Below, piece by piece: positions 29,472 through 38,624 of a stretch of 64,000 nucleotides of DNA. The stretch lies in assembly GCA_903893815.1 (NCBI GenBank), contig CAITNS010000078.1, positions 30,010-94,009 of the forward strand. The letters run 5' to 3'. Within the stretch, counting starts at the first letter, position 1. Each line of letters begins with the position of its first letter. A model generated the notes under the pieces. The model saw only the letters and a list, made by a program, of their open reading frames with translations, was not told where the DNA came from and searched no databases. Source of the DNA: an uncultured Bacteroidota bacterium. Its GTDB lineage: Bacteria > Bacteroidota > Bacteroidia > B-17B0 > Aurantibacillaceae. A program made the translations under genes and the position numbers.

Positions 29472-31091
29472 TTAGGTTTGCAAAACCCCTACGTTATATT
29501 GTTTTGTGATAGGAGAGTGATTTGATGCTTCAATTCCCATACTGATTACTTTACGTGTATCTGTTGGATTAATAATCGCATCTAACCACAAACGAGAGGC
29601 TGCATAATATGGTGTTGTTTGCGTATCGTATTTATCTTTTGTTTTGTTGTATAATTCAGCTTCTTTTTCAGGAGTAATTTCTTCGCCTTTAGCTTTTAAA
29701 CTTGCTACCTCAATTTGAACTAACACTTTAGCTGCTTGCGCTCCACCCATTACGGCTACTTGAGCAGTTGGCCAACCTACAATTAAACGAGGATCGTAAG
29801 CTTTACCGCACATTGCGTAGTTTGCAGCGCCATAAGAGTTACCAACAATAATAGTAAATTTTGGTACTACTGAATTAGCCATCGCATTTACTAATTTAGC
29901 GCCGTCTTTAATAATACCACCGTGTTCGCTACGAGAACCAACCATAAATCCTGTAGCATCCTGTAAAAATACTAATGGAATTTTCTTTTGGTTGCAGTTC
30001 ATAATAAAACGAGCTGCTTTATCAGCACTGTCGCTATAAATAACGCCACCAAATTGCATTTCGCCTTTTTTGCTTTTCACTACTTTACGTTGGTTAGCAA
30101 CAATTCCTACTGCCCAACCATCAATGCGAGCGTATGTACAAACGATGGATTGTCCGTATAATTCTTTATACTCATCATGCTCACCGTTATCTACAATACG
30201 TTCAATAATATCACGCATTTCATATTGTTTATCATTCAATATGCCATACATTTCTTTTTCATCTTTTTTAGGAAGAGCAGGTGTTTCTCTGTTAAAGCCA
30301 GCTTTATCATAGTCACCTACTTTACCCATTATATTGCGAATACGTGTTAAGCAATCCGCATCATCTTTACATTTATAATCTGTAACTCCACTAATTTCGC
30401 AATGTGTGGTAGCACCACCTAAAGTTTCATTATCAATACTTTCGCCAACTGCCGCTTTTACTAAATAAGAACCAGCTAAGAAAATAGAACCTGTTTTGTC
30501 TACTATCATCGCTTCGTCACTCATAATTGGTAAGTAAGCACCACCAGCAACACAACTTCCCATTACGGCAGATACTTGTAAAATACCCATGCTACTCATG
30601 ACTGCATTGTTACGGAAGATACGACCGAAGTGTTCTTTGTCTGGAAAAATTTCATCTTGCATTGGTAAGTAAACACCAGCACTATCAACTAAATAAATAA
30701 TTGGTAATCGGTTTTCCATGGCAATTTCTTGTGCGCGTAAATTCTTTTTACCAGTAATAGGGAACCAAGCTCCCGCTTTTACAGTAGCATCATTCGCTAC
30801 CACAATACATTGTTTGCCACTCACGTAACCAATCACAATAACAACGCCACCACCCGGACAACCGCCATGTTCTTCATACATGCCGTAACCAGCAAAAGCA
30901 CCCATTTCAAAACGAGGCGTGTCTTTATCTAATAAAAAATCAATACGCTCGCGCGCACTCATTTTTCCTTGTTCGTGTAATTTTTCGATGCGCTTTTTAC
31001 CACCGCCTTCGTATATCTTATTTAAGCGTTGCTCCATTTGCGAAATCAGCAAACGCATCTTATCATCATTTTTATTAAATTCTAAGTCCAT
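29472..31091 (-). CDS. Acyl-CoA carboxylase carboxyltransferase (beta) subunit
   Basis: A 539-residue carboxyltransferase that passes the carboxyl group from carboxybiotin to an acyl-CoA. Signatures are the N-terminal KLHEQGKMSARERIDFLLD, the first crotonase-like half with SGSVYLPMQ-like DSAGVYLPMQDEIFPDK, and the second half with PLVFLQDATGFMVGS and IIVGNSYGAANYAMCGKAYDPR. The DSAGVYLPMQDE and GFMVGSRSE forms are closer to methylcrotonyl-CoA or other branched acyl-CoA carboxylases than to propionyl-CoA carboxylase, so leucine breakdown is a reasonable guess. No biotin carboxylase subunit gene is nearby. Confidence 0.88.
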   Translation of the reverse strand: MDLEFNKNDDKMRLLISQMEQRLNKIYEGGGKKRIEKLHEQGKMSARERIDFLLDKDTPRFEMGAFAGYGMYEEHGGCPGGGVVIVIGYVSGKQCIVVANDATVKAGAWFPITGKKNLRAQEIAMENRLPIIYLVDSAGVYLPMQDEIFPDKEHFGRIFRNNAVMSSMGILQVSAVMGSCVAGGAYLPIMSDEAMIVDKTGSIFLAGSYLVKAAVGESIDNETLGGATTHCEISGVTDYKCKDDADCLTRIRNIMGKVGDYDKAGFNRETPALPKKDEKEMYGILNDKQYEMRDIIERIVDNGEHDEYKELYGQSIVCTYARIDGWAVGIVANQRKVVKSKKGEMQFGGVIYSDSADKAARFIMNCNQKKIPLVFLQDATGFMVGSRSEHGGIIKDGAKLVNAMANSVVPKFTIIVGNSYGAANYAMCGKAYDPRLIVGWPTAQVAVMGGAQAAKVLVQIEVASLKAKGEEITPEKEAELYNKTKDKYDTQTTPYYAASRLWLDAIINPTDTRKVISMGIEASNHSPITKQYNVGVLQT

Positions 31092-31195
31092 GGTGTTTTT
31101 TTAGGTAACAAATATATAAGTATTGTAAAATTATGTGCAGTTTTTTTACATAAAATTATGATGTTTTGGGATATAGAGGATTATTTTTGTCTGTT

Positions 31196-31360
31196 TGGGC
31201 GTGCCCCTGCGGGTCGGGCTGTCGCTTCAATCTTTTGTTCGTGCATCACAGGAGGATTTTCGCTTGCATTCCTCACTCAGTTATATTTATAGCCCCGATT
31301 GTAGCGGCATCCTTTTTGGTTGCCTCTTTGCCAAAAAGATACAGCGGAAAGCGGGAAATA
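31196..31360. repeat. Long degenerate palindromic element, copy 1
   Basis: The stretch begins GGGCGTGCCCCTGCGGGTCG and continues with GGGCTGTCGCTTCAATC, far more GC-rich than its surroundings, and includes a core near 31309-31343 (CCTTTTTGG ... CCAAAAAGATAC). The same blocks recur in two other gaps of this window. It occupies most of the 346-bp gap upstream of bioA. An 86-codon open frame across it is not a gene. Confidence 0.7.
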
Positions 31361-31403
31361 GCTTCTAAAAATAAGTCAAATTATAAAATCGTTTTTTCTT
31401 TGT

Positions 31404-31411
31404 TAGATTTG
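31404..31411 (+). promoter_or_regulatory. -7 promoter element (TAGATTTG) of bioA
   Basis: TAGATTTG matches TAnnTTTG and lies 26 bp upstream of the TTG start. The -33 element is not clear. Confidence 0.4.
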
Positions 31412-31437
31412 CATACACCAAATTAATACATAAAATT

Positions 31438-32715
31438 TTGTCATCAATTACGGAAAAAGATCATCAATATGTTTGGCATCCTTTTACACATTTAAAATAT
31501 GCCGAAGTTCCGGTTCAAATTGTGAGAGGCGAGGGGGCCTTTTTTTATGATGCCGATGGGAATAAGTTATTAGATTCCATTTCGAGCTGGTGGGTTAATT
31601 TGCACGGACACTGTCATCCTTATATTTCTCAAAAAGTAAGCGAACAATTACACACGTTAGAGCATGCTATTTTTAGTTCATTTACTCATGAACCAGCCGT
31701 TAAATTAGCAGAACGACTCATAGGACATTTGCCTAAAAATCAATCCAAAATATTTTACTCAGATAATGGTTCTACCGCCGTTGAAGTAGGCTTGAAAATG
31801 GTCCTACAATATTGGTATAATCAAGGAATTACTAAGAAAAAATTCATTGCGTTTGAAAATGCGTATCATGGCGATACCTTTGGTGGAATGAGCGTTGGAG
31901 CCCGAAATGTATTTAATAATGCTTTCGAGAATTTATTATTTGATGTGATTCATATTCCTTTACCCGATGCCGAAAATATTGATCAATTAAAAGATACCTT
32001 ACAAAATTGGTTTACTAATCATAAACATATAGCTGGGTTTATTTTTGAGCCTTTGGTTCAAGGTGCAGCTGGGATGCAAATCTATGAAGCTCAGTATTTG
32101 GATGAATTAATTAGTATTTGCCAAGAGCATAAAGTGGTTTGTATAGCTGATGAAGTGATGACTGGTTTTGGGAGAACAGGGGAGTTTTTTGCTTCCAATT
32201 ATTTAACCAATAAGCCCGACATCATTTGTTTATCAAAAGGGTTAACGGGCGGTTATATGCCTTTGGGAGTAACGAGTTGCGCCCAATTTATTTATGATTC
32301 TTGTGTGAGCCACGATAAAACCAAAACATTTTTTCACGGGCATAGCTATACGGCAAATTCTACGGCATGTTCGGCGGCATTGGCTAGTTTAGATTTGATG
32401 GAAAAAGAAGAAACTTGGACGCAAATCCGTCTCATCTCTCAATTAAATCAAGGTTTTGTATCGAAACATCAAAAACATAAAGCATTGAAAGATATGAGAA
32501 GTAAAGGCACTATTTTAGCTCTTGAAATTAATACCGAAGAACACACGCATTATCTGAACAATGCTTCCGAAAGTATCGCCTCTTATTTTCTTAAAAACGG
32601 CATTATTGTAAGGCCTTTGGGCAATATTTTGTATATAATTCCGCCTTACTGTATTACCGAAACAGAGCTAAAACAGGTTTTTGAGGTTATAGAGCGTTTT
32701 TTAGACCAATTATAG
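31438..32715 (+). CDS. bioA: Adenosylmethionine-8-amino-7-oxononanoate aminotransferase
   Basis: BioA transfers an amino group from S-adenosylmethionine to KAPA, giving DAPA in biotin synthesis. The 425-residue PLP fold type I enzyme shows YVWHPFTHLKYAE, LLDSISSWWVNLHGHCHP, DNGSTAVEVGLKM, the aspartate in CIADEVMTGFGRTG and the PLP lysine in CLSKGLTGGYMPLG (Lys267). The start is a TTG at 31438; no ATG is available upstream in frame, and homologues begin at this point. No other bio gene is adjacent, although a biotin-dependent carboxylase subunit gene is divergent on the other side of the repeat element. Confidence 0.93.
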   Translation: MSSITEKDHQYVWHPFTHLKYAEVPVQIVRGEGAFFYDADGNKLLDSISSWWVNLHGHCHPYISQKVSEQLHTLEHAIFSSFTHEPAVKLAERLIGHLPKNQSKIFYSDNGSTAVEVGLKMVLQYWYNQGITKKKFIAFENAYHGDTFGGMSVGARNVFNNAFENLLFDVIHIPLPDAENIDQLKDTLQNWFTNHKHIAGFIFEPLVQGAAGMQIYEAQYLDELISICQEHKVVCIADEVMTGFGRTGEFFASNYLTNKPDIICLSKGLTGGYMPLGVTSCAQFIYDSCVSHDKTKTFFHGHSYTANSTACSAALASLDLMEKEETWTQIRLISQLNQGFVSKHQKHKALKDMRSKGTILALEINTEEHTHYLNNASESIASYFLKNGIIVRPLGNILYIIPPYCITETELKQVFEVIERFLDQL

Positions 32716-32751
32716 TTAATGCTTTTGAGCAATTATTTTCATAAAAAATGC

Positions 32752-32780
32752 TTGCTTTTACAATAAAAACCCTATTTTTG
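32752..32780 (+). promoter_or_regulatory. Bacteroidota-type promoter of sucC
   Basis: TTG at 32752-32754 and TATTTTTG at 32773-32780 match the -33 and TAnnTTTG -7 elements with an 18-bp spacer, 29 bp before the sucC ATG. Confidence 0.6.
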
Positions 32781-32809
32781 GGAGCAAATTTAGAACCAAT
32801 CACTATCAT

Positions 32810-34003
32810 ATGAACATTCACGAGTATCAAGGAAAAAGTATATTAAAAAGTTTTGGTGTAGCTATTCAAGAAGGAATTGTTGCTGAAACTCCTGAGCAAG
32901 CAGTTGCTGCCGCTAAACAAGTTATGGAAACATACAAATGCGACGGTGTTGTTATTAAAGCGCAAGTTCATGCTGGTGGCCGTGGTAAAGGTGGTGGAGT
33001 AAAATTTGCACCTAATTTAGATAAAGTAAAAGAAGTTGCTACAAATATTATTGGCATGCAATTAATTACGCCTCAAACAAGTGCTGAAGGTAAATTAGTA
33101 AGTAAAGTTTTAGTAGCGCAAGATGTATATTATCCAGGTGCTAATCCAACTAAAGAGTTTTATGTAAGTATTTTATTAAACCGTTCAACTGGACGTAATA
33201 TTATTATGTACAGTACTGAAGGTGGAATGGATATTGAAGAGGTTGCAGAAAAAACACCTCATTTAATTTGGAAAGAAGAAATTGACCCTAAAGTTGGATT
33301 ACGTGATTTCCAATGTCGTAAGGTTGCTTTTAACTTAGGTTTAAGCGGTAACGCCTTTAAAGAAATGACAAAATTTATTGCAGCATTATATAAAGCATAC
33401 GATTCAACAGATTCATCGATGTTTGAAATTAATCCTGTATTAAAAACTTCTGATGATAAAATTATTGCTGTAGATGCAAAAGTATCTATTGATGATAATG
33501 CACTTTATCGTCATAAAGATATTGAAGCGATGCGTGACGAAATGGAAGAAAATCCAGTAGACGTTGAAGCTCGTAAAGCAGAATTAAACTATGTGAAATT
33601 AGACGGAAACGTTGGTTGTATGGTTAATGGTGCTGGTTTAGCAATGGCTACGATGGATATTATTAAATTATCTGGTGGTGAGCCAGCTAACTTCTTAGAT
33701 GTTGGTGGTACTGCAAATGCTGAGCGTGTTGAAAAAGCATTTCATATTATTTTAGGCGACAAAAACGTAAAAGCTATTTTAGTAAATATCTTTGGCGGAA
33801 TTGTTCGTTGCGATAGAGTAGCACAAGGTGTTATTGATGCGTATAAAAATATGGGAACGATCAATGTGCCAATCATTGTTCGTTTACAAGGAACTAATGC
33901 AGTGGAAGCTAAAAAATTAATTGATGAGTCTGGATTAAAAGTTTATTCAGCTATTCAGTTACAAGAAGCTGCAGATTTAGTAGCAAAATTAATCGCCAAT
34001 TAA
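32810..34003 (+). CDS. sucC: ADP-forming succinate-CoA ligase, beta subunit
   Basis: The beta subunit of succinyl-CoA synthetase of the TCA cycle, which binds nucleotide and couples thioester cleavage to phosphorylation. The 397 residues show the ATP-grasp N-terminus MNIHEYQGKSILKSFGV, VKAQVHAGGRGKGGGVK (as VIKAQVHAGGRGKGG), MFEINPVL, and the C-terminal LDVGGTANAERVEKAF and NIFGGIVRCDRVAQG. The length is typical. The alpha subunit gene sucD is in this window but 4.6 kb away on the other strand. Two envelope protein genes follow closely in the same direction. Confidence 0.97.
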   Translation: MNIHEYQGKSILKSFGVAIQEGIVAETPEQAVAAAKQVMETYKCDGVVIKAQVHAGGRGKGGGVKFAPNLDKVKEVATNIIGMQLITPQTSAEGKLVSKVLVAQDVYYPGANPTKEFYVSILLNRSTGRNIIMYSTEGGMDIEEVAEKTPHLIWKEEIDPKVGLRDFQCRKVAFNLGLSGNAFKEMTKFIAALYKAYDSTDSSMFEINPVLKTSDDKIIAVDAKVSIDDNALYRHKDIEAMRDEMEENPVDVEARKAELNYVKLDGNVGCMVNGAGLAMATMDIIKLSGGEPANFLDVGGTANAERVEKAFHIILGDKNVKAILVNIFGGIVRCDRVAQGVIDAYKNMGTINVPIIVRLQGTNAVEAKKLIDESGLKVYSAIQLQEAADLVAKLIAN

Positions 34004-34027
34004 AATTAGAAACAATAAATTATGATA

Positions 34028-34915
34028 ATGAAACGTAAACATTTTTTAATCGCTCCAATAGCAGTTACTTTAGCTTTTGCTTCATGTGGTGGCGGTAAAA
34101 CGGAAGGTGAAGATGATATGACTACAGTTGATACTGTAAAAATTGAAACTCAAACCGAACAAGTTACAGAAACATTTTTTCAAGTGCCTTCTCCTGGTGA
34201 GATGTTGACATTTATTAAATTGGTAGGGGGCAAAAACAATAAAAATGTCTCTTTCTTAAATAGCCCTGATAACCAAAAAAATTATACAGATAATAAATCT
34301 AAAGCATTAAACTTTGGTATTTACAGTTGTGATTTAAGTTACTGTAGTATTTTTGAAATTGGTTCGGAAGCTTTAAAATATTTTAAAACAGTAAAGCAGT
34401 TAGGTGATCAAATTGGTGTATCATCAGCTATTCAACCATCTGTATTAAAACGTTTAGAAGCTAATTTAGGAAATCCCGATTCATTATCAGTGATTACAGA
34501 TGATGTATATTTCACCTCTTTTGAATCTTTAGAAGCTAGTAAACAAGGACCAACTTTATCTTTAGTAGTTGCAGGTGGATGGATTGAAAGTTTATATATT
34601 GCTACTAGTTTGGCAAAGTATGTTGCTAAAAGTCAGGTTGTTGAGCGTTTAGCTGATCAAAAATACACTTTGGATAACTTAATTGAATTCATGAAAAAAT
34701 ACCAAAGTGATGCAAGTGTTGCTAGTGTGTTAACTCAATTTACTGAATTGCAAGCTGAGTTTAATAAAATTGGAGAAAAAGATGCAGCTGCTGCAACTGA
34801 TAAATCAAAAAATGTTTTAGGAGGAGGAAAAGAACTTGCTATTACTGCTGATCAATACAAAGCAATTGTAGAGAAAATAAAAGCAATTAGAAACTCTTAT
34901 ACATTAACTAAATAA
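34028..34915 (+). CDS. Hypothetical lipoprotein
   Basis: A 295-residue predicted lipoprotein with lipobox AFASC (Cys20 counted from the ATG at 34028) followed by an acidic linker (GGGKTEGEDDMTTVDTV). The rest is largely helical (SLVVAGGWIESLYIATSLAKYVAK, TLDNLIEFMKKYQSDASV). I recognise no named domain. It starts 24 bp after sucC, and its end is 8 bp from the next secreted protein, so the three are probably one transcript; a link with TCA metabolism is not implied. Confidence 0.75.
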   Translation: MKRKHFLIAPIAVTLAFASCGGGKTEGEDDMTTVDTVKIETQTEQVTETFFQVPSPGEMLTFIKLVGGKNNKNVSFLNSPDNQKNYTDNKSKALNFGIYSCDLSYCSIFEIGSEALKYFKTVKQLGDQIGVSSAIQPSVLKRLEANLGNPDSLSVITDDVYFTSFESLEASKQGPTLSLVVAGGWIESLYIATSLAKYVAKSQVVERLADQKYTLDNLIEFMKKYQSDASVASVLTQFTELQAEFNKIGEKDAAAATDKSKNVLGGGKELAITADQYKAIVEKIKAIRNSYTLTK

Positions 34916-34923
34916 TTAAGGTT

Positions 34924-35412
34924 ATGAAAAAAATATTTTTATCATTATTCGTATTAAGCTCGGTGATGTTATTTTCACAAGCTAGTGTATGCGGTCAATT
35001 TCACCGTAAATTTTGTACAGTAGAAACTAAAAGAGGCGGTAACGATGGATGGTTATACAATGCACAATCAAAAAGTGGATTATTTAACCAGGGTTCAACT
35101 TCAAAAATTCGTTGCGTCATTTATAAAGGGATGGATTACCGTATTAACGTTTGTTGCGAAACTGCTATTGGTGACAAATTAAATTATAAAATTTTTGATG
35201 CACGTACAAGCGAGTTATTATACGATAATGCAGCTTCTCAAAACGAACCATTATTTGAGTTTCAAAGTGCTGCTAGTCGTCAGTTAATTATTGAAGTAAG
35301 CGTACCCAGTGGTGCAACTTCCCAGGATAAGCATAAGCCAATGGAAGCAGCTTGTGTTGGTTTATTAATCGAACATAAAGTTACTGAAAAACAAGGTTTT
35401 TCTCAATACTAA
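34924..35412 (+). CDS. Hypothetical secreted protein
   Basis: A 162-residue exported protein. It has a signal peptide (MKKIFLSLFVLSSVMLFSQ) and five cysteines in the mature part (VCGQFHRKFC, IRCVIY, NVCCETAIG, AACVGLL) that could form disulphides. A beta-rich composition is likely. No family recognised. It is the last gene of the sucC transcript unit and is followed by a weak hairpin with a T run. Confidence 0.7.
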   Translation: MKKIFLSLFVLSSVMLFSQASVCGQFHRKFCTVETKRGGNDGWLYNAQSKSGLFNQGSTSKIRCVIYKGMDYRINVCCETAIGDKLNYKIFDARTSELLYDNAASQNEPLFEFQSAASRQLIIEVSVPSGATSQDKHKPMEAACVGLLIEHKVTEKQGFSQY

Positions 35413-35433
35413 TAGTAAAGCTTTAGTTTAAAA

Positions 35434-35467
35434 ACCATCGGCCAAACACCGGTGTTTTTTGTTTTTA
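35434..35467 (+). terminator. Possible terminator after the sucC unit
   Basis: An imperfect hairpin formed by AAACCATCGG and CCGGTGTTT, or the self-complementary AAACACCGGTGTTT, is followed by a run of T. The stem is not clean, so the call is tentative. Confidence 0.5.
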
Positions 35468-35499
35468 TGAACTATTATATATAAAGGAAATAAGGATTT

Positions 35500-35735
35500 G
35501 GCCACTTGCTGCGGTGACCGCATCGAGTTGGCACTAAAATCTTTTTTGTTTCACAAAAAAGTACTTCCGTTTGCCTGCTCGTTCCATTCAGACGGGAATC
35601 CCTAGCGTATTTACTCATATATAAAAATGAAAATTTGAAATTATTGCTGCATAAGGGATGTGATTATAAATCCTTTTACTGAGCAAAGTGAAGTAAGAGA
35701 TTGAAGCGGGCATCCCAACCCGACGATAGGAGGGA
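35500..35735. repeat. Long degenerate palindromic element, copy 2
   Basis: Contains the core ATCTTTTTTG...CAAAAAAGTAC at 35539-35566 and ends with GATTGAAGCGGGCATCCCAA then CCCGAC, the reverse complement of the GC-rich block of copy 1. It is the most decayed of the three copies and fills the 350-bp gap between convergent genes. Confidence 0.6.
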
Positions 35736-35762
35736 AACGCACAAAGTATAATAAGTCAAAAA

Positions 35763-36512
35763 TTAATTATAATAAAAATCCTTGGTACGCTTATAAAGCG
35801 GAAGAATCCATCCAAATCTGAAACCAATGAGCATATCAAAGCGTTTTTGAGTATCTGCTAAACCCGTATCGTAATTATAACCTCGTAAGCTTTGTGTAAA
35901 ACCTTCATAAAATTCAAAACCAAAATAGCAATTGGCAATGCGGTTATTACTGATGTATTTATAACCTACAAATTGAGTTAATGCAAAACCACCTGTTAAT
36001 CGGTCATAACCTTTTTTTAAATCACCATTAACTGCAGCTACTTTTTTATTGGCATCATATAAATTTACTTTATGTTGCATCCAACCGCCACCAACTGTAA
36101 AAAACACCCCTGAATTTGGATTATGACCAAGTTTAGAAATCACATAGCCAACATTACCGTAAATATTCCATCCACGTTGCGTTAATCGTAAATCGGCAGG
36201 ATAGCCTTCGTTATCGGTAATTTGTCCTTTATCATTTCGGATTGATGACACCACATCTTCACGAACATTGTTCCCAAAAAAATAACTTCCTTCCACACTA
36301 AATAATAAGTTGTGTTTTGTTTTCCAAATAAAACTTCCGCCTGCACTTAAATTAGGCCCAAAGCGTTTTTCTAAATCATATTTTGGTAATTGGCCACTAA
36401 AGTGAACCCCTACCATTAAAATTCGAAAACTGGAATCTTTAACCGATTGTGCCAGTGTTTTTAATTGTAAAGAAAAACAAAGGCAAAGAATGATGTAAAT
36501 TTTATATCGCAT
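35763..36512 (-). CDS. Predicted outer membrane beta-barrel protein
   Basis: A 249-residue exported protein counted from the ATG at 36512 (MRYKIYIILCLCFSLQ, cleavage near LAQS). The mature part alternates short amphipathic strands and turns (NLSAGGSFIWKTKHNLLFSVEGSYFFG, shown here as GGSFIWKTKHNLLFSVEG; NIYGNVGYVIS; FFTVGGGWMQHKVNL; FDMLIGFRFGWILPLY), typical of an 8-10-strand outer membrane barrel. No specific function can be assigned. It stands alone on the minus strand. Confidence 0.65.
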   Translation of the reverse strand: MRYKIYIILCLCFSLQLKTLAQSVKDSSFRILMVGVHFSGQLPKYDLEKRFGPNLSAGGSFIWKTKHNLLFSVEGSYFFGNNVREDVVSSIRNDKGQITDNEGYPADLRLTQRGWNIYGNVGYVISKLGHNPNSGVFFTVGGGWMQHKVNLYDANKKVAAVNGDLKKGYDRLTGGFALTQFVGYKYISNNRIANCYFGFEFYEGFTQSLRGYNYDTGLADTQKRFDMLIGFRFGWILPLYKRTKDFYYN

Positions 36513-36595
36513 ATCTTGTATCAATCGGGGAATTGATACTTCAAAAATAGAAGATAAATTTTATAAAACCTATATATTGTTTACGCTGGATATAA

Positions 36596-36632
36596 TAAAA
36601 AAAGCTACCTCAAAGAGATAGCCTTTTTTTGA
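36596..36632 (-). terminator. Terminator of the DUF4397 protein gene
   Basis: GCTACCTC (36604-36611) pairs with GAGATAGC (36615-36622) with one mismatch and an AAA loop, flanked by A and T runs; it lies 25 bp downstream of the DUF4397 gene end. Confidence 0.6.
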
Positions 36633-36646
36633 AAAAACAAAATTAA

Positions 36647-38422
36647 TTATTTAACAATTTTGTATGAAGCCGATAATTTTTCGCTTTTAACGTTAATTAA
36701 ATACATGCCATGTGCTAATTCTGAAGTATTAATGGTAACCATGTTTTCGTTTGATTTATTAGATGAAATAACTTTACCCATTACATCTAAAATAGTGATG
36801 TCTAAGTTTAGGTTAGTTTCATTATTAATTTTAACTTGATCATTAAATGGATTAGGATAAACCGAAATCACGTTTGATAAGGCATTATTTTCTTCAATAG
36901 ATGTAAATGTATATAATGGAAGAGGAATTAAATTACCACCTGATGCTAAAGCAACCCATAAACCAAATGCAGGACCATTACTATTAGTTGTTGGATTTAA
37001 AAAACCACTTGCTAAAACAGTAATTACGTTTCCAGATAATCCTAATGTATTAAGTGGTGCTAAGTAACTTACAACGGTTGAAGTTCCTGCAGCATCAGTG
37101 ATGTGTAATGTGTAGTTACCAGCTGCCGTATTTGAAGGTAGTTGTAAATATCCTGTAGAATTGTACGTTCCGTAAGCGATATCGTTTACAACGGTTCCAG
37201 CACCTTGAGCTTGAACATCAACAATTGGAGCATCGGTTGAGCCATGAAAAACTAAAACATCTGTATTCGTAGAGATTAATGAACGTTCTCTAACACTAGC
37301 ATTTGCAACTAAATTAAAAGGAGCCATCATATTATTGGGTGTATATCCAGAACCACTAACTAAACCAGAAGCAATTAATTGATATTTATTAGCTGCAGAT
37401 AAATTATAGGTAAAAGTAGCTAAGGCACCAACGACACTTGTGCTGGTTGGAGCAGCAATTGATAAAGTAATAGTTTCTCCAGCGGGTACATCAATAAATG
37501 ATGAGGCTGTTCTGAAAGCGAAATTATCAATTAATTTGATAGCACTAGGACCAGAAGTTGCTGATTGAACATACACATCCACTTGAGCAGCAGCTAAATC
37601 AGCACAGTTATGAATTGCTTGTAAACGTGTTGAAGATACAGTGCTACTTGGTAAAGCTAATAAAGCACCTCCTGCTGGCGAAGCTACATATAAACCAAAT
37701 GCTGGACCGTTACTGTTTGCTGCCGGATTTAAAAAACCACTAGCAATAACAGTTAATGCAGCTCCACCAAAACCTAATGTTTGGATAGGTGCAGCATATT
37801 CTGCAACAACATTTTCTGAAAATTCGTCACGAATTTGAATTTTATAGTCTGCAACAGGAAGGTTCAAATATCCTGCAAATGCACCATAGCCTGCGTTATT
37901 TACTAATATATTTGGAATAAAAGGATTTGTGCCTGTAAATGGAGCTACAATGTCAACAGTTGGAGCATCCGTGCTTCCATGGTGAACTAAAACACTAGTG
38001 GTAGTTGCGTTTGGAGCTGCAGATAGCGCAGTAGTGAATGTATTTAATGTAAATCCCGCAGTTGTATTTCCTGGATTGTATCCACTAGCACTTACAATAC
38101 CATCAGCAACGACTATATTGCTTGAGCCATTGGCAAAATTCACAGTAAATGTTGCGATAGATTGTGCAGATGAAGTTGATGTACCTGGAGCTACACCTAC
38201 AACTATAGGAACGCCTGCTGGAATGTTGGTAAATGTTGGAGAGGCATTTCTAAACTGCAAGTCATCTATAAGTAATGTGCTTCCAGCATAAATGTCAACA
38301 GTAGTTGCTGCTGCATCAGCGCAGTTGTGAATGACCTGCAGAGAGGCCGTTTGAGCTTTTAAGGAATTTGTAATTGCACCCAGAGCAATGACGCTTCCAA
38401 TCATAAATAAGTGTTTTTTCAT
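36647..38422 (-). CDS. Secreted protein with four DUF4397 domains and T9SS type A signal
   Basis: A 591-residue secreted protein from the ATG at 38422 (MKKHLFMIGSVIALGAITNS). Four DUF4397-like domains follow in two pairs: SLQVIHNCADAAATTVDIYA, VLVHHGSTDAPTVDIVAP, RLQAIHNCADLAAAQVDVYV and VLVFHGSTDAPIVDVQAQ, each with D(A/I)PxVDV-type strands. The last 75 residues are a T9SS type A sorting domain (VYPNPFNDQVKINNET, ILDVMGKVISS, HGMYLINVKSE). The pairwise pattern points to duplication of a two-domain unit. DUF4397 domains are common in extracellular proteins; their ligand is not established. Confidence 0.87.
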   Translation of the reverse strand: MKKHLFMIGSVIALGAITNSLKAQTASLQVIHNCADAAATTVDIYAGSTLLIDDLQFRNASPTFTNIPAGVPIVVGVAPGTSTSSAQSIATFTVNFANGSSNIVVADGIVSASGYNPGNTTAGFTLNTFTTALSAAPNATTTSVLVHHGSTDAPTVDIVAPFTGTNPFIPNILVNNAGYGAFAGYLNLPVADYKIQIRDEFSENVVAEYAAPIQTLGFGGAALTVIASGFLNPAANSNGPAFGLYVASPAGGALLALPSSTVSSTRLQAIHNCADLAAAQVDVYVQSATSGPSAIKLIDNFAFRTASSFIDVPAGETITLSIAAPTSTSVVGALATFTYNLSAANKYQLIASGLVSGSGYTPNNMMAPFNLVANASVRERSLISTNTDVLVFHGSTDAPIVDVQAQGAGTVVNDIAYGTYNSTGYLQLPSNTAAGNYTLHITDAAGTSTVVSYLAPLNTLGLSGNVITVLASGFLNPTTNSNGPAFGLWVALASGGNLIPLPLYTFTSIEENNALSNVISVYPNPFNDQVKINNETNLNLDITILDVMGKVISSNKSNENMVTINTSELAHGMYLINVKSEKLSASYKIVK

Positions 38423-38573
38423 GTGTTTTAAATTTGAAGTTATGATGTAAAAACACACTTTATTCTATTTTGTTTAATATATTTTAAAAAAGATTAAACA
38501 TAATTCGTTTTAGTTTATTCTTTATAATTAATGATGAAACAAAACATCTGAGATGAGCAAAATAATGCGCATA

Positions 38574-38602
38574 AAAAAGACCGAATAAATCGGTCTTTTT
38601 AC
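38574..38602 (-). terminator. Terminator of sucD
   Basis: A perfect 11-bp stem, AAAAAGACCGA (38574-38584) with TCGGTCTTTTT (38590-38600), and a 5-nt loop, 25 bp downstream of the sucD stop codon. Confidence 0.9.
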
Positions 38603-38624
38603 ATTTATAATTGTTTGCTTTTAA

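Noticed and set aside
29472..31091. Propionyl-CoA carboxylase as a definite name for the carboxyltransferase
   Set aside because: Motifs are shared by several acyl-CoA carboxylases and no biotin carboxylase gene or pathway neighbour is available to decide.
31166..31426. 86-codon frame before bioA
   Set aside because: It runs through the palindromic repeat element and lacks any family-like sequence.
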